From Motacilla alba alba (taxonomy: Eukaryota > Chordata > Aves > Passeriformes > Motacillidae), in assembly GCF_015832195.1 (NCBI RefSeq), contig NC_052018.1, positions 70,555,666 to 70,619,665 of the forward strand: a DNA stretch of 64,000 nt, read 5' to 3'. Positions 58,203 to 64,000 of this stretch are shown piece by piece (positions within the stretch are counted from its first letter, which is position 1; every line of letters begins with the position of its first letter). The notes under the pieces are model-generated. The model saw only the letters and a program-made list of their open reading frames with translations. It was not told where the DNA came from and did not search any database. Made by a program: the position numbers and the translations under genes.

Positions 58203-60721
58203 CTTTTACAGCTTCGTAATAATCTCATTAGTGTCTTCAGGAGAGAGCATAACAATGGGAAGAATAACGAGAGCTGTATCTTTTATGGATTAAGGAGGCT
58301 GCATGTTACAGAAGTAATGGCTTGAGAGAGTGTCACATTATAGGCAGAATGCACCCAAAAGCCTCATTACAATTGTCAGGAGAATAAAAGATGCCCATGG
58401 TTTTGTGAATACAGCAATCTTCTCCAGACCGCTCTGGTGGAAAATACAATACATAAAATAATTGACTCTTAGCCTCTCACAACTACTGCCACCACTGATT
58501 TGCTCCTTGTAGCAGTCATGTTTGTTCTTAAAAATCCCCTGAGTTAGAGAACTTACTATACAGAGGGATGACAAATGGATGAGCCTCCCCTAAGCCCAGG
58601 GAGAGCTGTACGTGCTTCCCCCGCTCCCTCTGCTGATGCTCGGCTGCAGTTTGCATGGCTGTCCCAGTCCCGGCACATCCTGCTGTTCACAGCAGCCTGT
58701 TTGGCTGGTGCTGACACTTGTAAGGCACTTCAATGTGGATGCAAACTCTCTGCCTGCTCTGGTGTTCAGATTTGACTCTGAGAGCCTCCCAAGATGTAAA
58801 AACCAGTTCTCTCTCCTGCCTACTCCTCCCTTTGTCCTAGCCAACTTCTCAGAGCAAATACAGGGGGTGTTATGTGAGGAGAAACTATACTACAGATCAT
58901 CATTCGATGCAGAGTTCAAGATAGCTTTTAAACTTTCATCCTGGGAAGAATATTTAGGTACAGAAAGGGGTTTTTTTCCAGGCAAGGATTCAGCTGTGTA
59001 TGCTGATGTTGTCTGGTGGGTGGGCAAGTGAAGGGAGCCTTCCTGACGGGTAGCCTTTTCAAAAGGGGCAATATTTCACATATTTCGCCATGCTGGCTGC
59101 ACTCACTATTCTCCCCCCACCCTCCCAGCTGGCTTTCCTAGCTATTAAGTAGGGTTTGAGTATATAATCATTCTCTGAACTGTGGAGATGATAGATTGAA
59201 AGTCAGTGGGGACCAGGACTCGGTCCTTAAGGACACATAACTCCCACTGAAATAAGCGCTTGAATGTTTTGAAGATCTGAGTGTGCCTGTCTCACACAGG
59301 CATGTTTTAATACATAACTTAGTATTAATAAATGCAAATCAGTTAAGAATTCATAAAAGTTTCTCTGTACTCCTTATGTTCCCAGCAGTGACAGCAGCCT
59401 TGCCTTTCTGGCTAGTTTTGGTCCCACTGCTTAGTTGGTTTGTATTACATGATGCTTTCATGGAGAAAATCAGTATCCAGTTGTTTCTCTGGTAACAACA
59501 TATGTATTTCCACTTTAATTTCTAAGACATGCTACCCACCAAGAGCAAAATTAGAATGCCTTTCAGCTGAAGCTGGCCAGGCATTCTCCCAATCTCTTCT
59601 TCCTCTCTCTGAGAAGAGAATATATATTGAAAAGATTTTTTTTCTTTTTTATAAAATAATTAAGAAAGCTCAATTATGTGGAAAGATTATGTGTCCTCTA
59701 GAGAAAGGCTGAGCAGTAATGAAAACTACTAACATCTTAATACAGCTTCTCCCCAGAGTCTTTACAATCTAAAAGATCAACTGTTGTAAGAGTAAAATTT
59801 CAGCAGGTAGGTGAAACCATATCCTGTGGGTTTGCAAGATATGCCTGTTTTTAATAGATGGTTCTGTTTCCCTCAATTTTGAGATCACTTCTTCAGAGCA
59901 ACATTGAGACAGCAGTAACCTACAAGCATTATACAAGTGACAGTGGCATGGGAGTCCTGTAATTCAGGGTGCAGATCAGAGATGAAGGCTGATGGTTTCC
60001 CTTCACAAAGGCCTTGCACAACCATCTTCTAACAACTACCTGATTTTATAGCTTTTTCCTTATGCTTATATCTCACAACCAGGTAAACCATCATGCAAGG
60101 CCAGGCAGAACTGCCTACATCTAGTTTCCTACATTAGAAAAAAGAAACCCAGTGTGTATTTGCTATAGGGCTCATTGTTTGAGTAGGAAGCACCTGTTGG
60201 TTGATTCCTGCTCTTACCTGGTTTGCTGAGCAGTTCTGAAATTTGGTATTCTCAGTACCTCTGCTTTAATGTTCACATTTAGGTTTGAATGTAGTGAGAA
60301 AGCTCTTAGATTTCCTGAAAGTATTTTTTCTATTATTATCTTTCATTTACAAGGAGAAGTGCTAACAGGACTGATCAATAAACTTTCAAATAAGGAAGCA
60401 GCTTCTGCTGGCTGCAGAGGGAGTGCAGCTGGCACTCTGACCTGGTCTCTTTGGCACAGCTGCAGAGAAGCAGTGCCCTGAGGCACCCTGTGACTCAGTC
60501 ACCCATCCCGAGGACATTCTTCATTCCATTCATCTCATGGCCAGTCATTTACAGAGCACACAGAAGGAAAACTGCCTCTCCCAAGGAATGGCTTTTTGTC
60601 AGAGAAAGGTGATGTGACCCCTGCTTTACGCCCACCAAAGGCATTTGCCCTGCACAGGTCAGCAGGAGGCTGGTGGCTGGCAGATCTGGCTTGGAGAGAT
60701 GGGAATGACTTCTGGGAGTGA

Positions 60722-63763
<3,042 letters not shown>

Positions 63764-63948
63764 AATGCGAAAGGACTGCCATGCAGCAGCTCACGAGAGA
63801 GGCAATGTTGAAGAGGTGGATAGTGGAGGGGGGTCTTCATCTAGCAACAATTCCACAGGGAATTCAAGCCAGAGCAGTAGCTCACAGCCCACCAGGGATG
63901 GAACCCCTCAGATGCAAACTTCATCTCAAGAGGTCCACCAGCGGGCAG
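63764..63948 (+). CDS. PCNX2: PCNX2 exon L: Ser-rich tail begins (fragment residues 646-706)
   Basis: The exon is 185 nt: one base completes Arg, then 61 codons, then one spare G. It encodes MRKDCHAAAHERGNVEEVDS, then a low-complexity run GGGSSSSNNSTGNSSQSSSS and QPTRDGTPQMQTSSQEVHQR. The family has a basic RMRKDC/RLRKGC start, a GN(I/V)E(D/E) acidic step, and then a divergent, probably disordered Ser/Gly/Asn-rich tail. The acceptor is gcaaacag and the donor is GTATTT. The methionine at the start is internal and not a start codon. Confidence 0.92.
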
Positions 63949-64000
63949 GTATTTGCACACTTTACTTGCCTTTCTCTGCAGTCTGCTCCTGGGGTGGGGG
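63949..64000 (+). other. Start of intron 12, cut by window end
   Basis: Donor GTATTT and 52 bases of intron. Nothing else is visible. Confidence 0.88.

Overview
This is vertebrate nuclear DNA, almost certainly from a bird. It is about 96% intron, AT-rich, and carries several CR1 LINE fragments of avian type, including 3'-end copies that read as classic chicken-repeat-1. No prokaryotic or viral genes, tRNA, rRNA or CRISPR array were seen.

One gene explains all the coding signal: a pecanex-family gene on the + strand, most likely PCNX2 (pecanex 2). Twelve internal exons can be placed to the base, at 2646-2823, 15015-15123, 19641-19770, 33606-33664, 35996-36211, 46511-46764, 50983-51216, 53356-53459, 60742-60886, 61889-62119, 62468-62742 and 63764-63948. 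Their phases join without a break into one open frame of 706 codons (2,120 nt, with one spare base at each end). The start of the protein lies 5' of the window and the C-terminus lies 3' of it. The first three exons encode the last membrane-spanning part. The next four encode a soluble region with a cysteine cluster. Exons at 53356-62742 encode the conserved pecanex C-terminal domain, and the last exon opens a Ser/Asn/Gln-rich tail.

The most interesting finding is in the splice sites. The first complete intron (2824-15014) has a GC-AG pair. The next (15124-19640) starts with a perfect U12-type AT donor and has a U12-type branch site 14 nt before an AG, so it reads as a minor-spliceosome AT-AG intron. 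The reading frame and the family protein sequence exclude a GT or an AC alternative. The 109-nt exon between them is therefore bounded by two non-GT introns. The remaining introns are GT-AG.

The introns hold five CR1 fragments of different age and orientation, microsatellites, a 28-bp tandem duplication, a 12-bp minisatellite and several inverted repeats. The most striking of these is a 41-bp nested palindrome at 9541-9581, beside a CR1 copy. I found no second gene and no evidence of a wholly new system.
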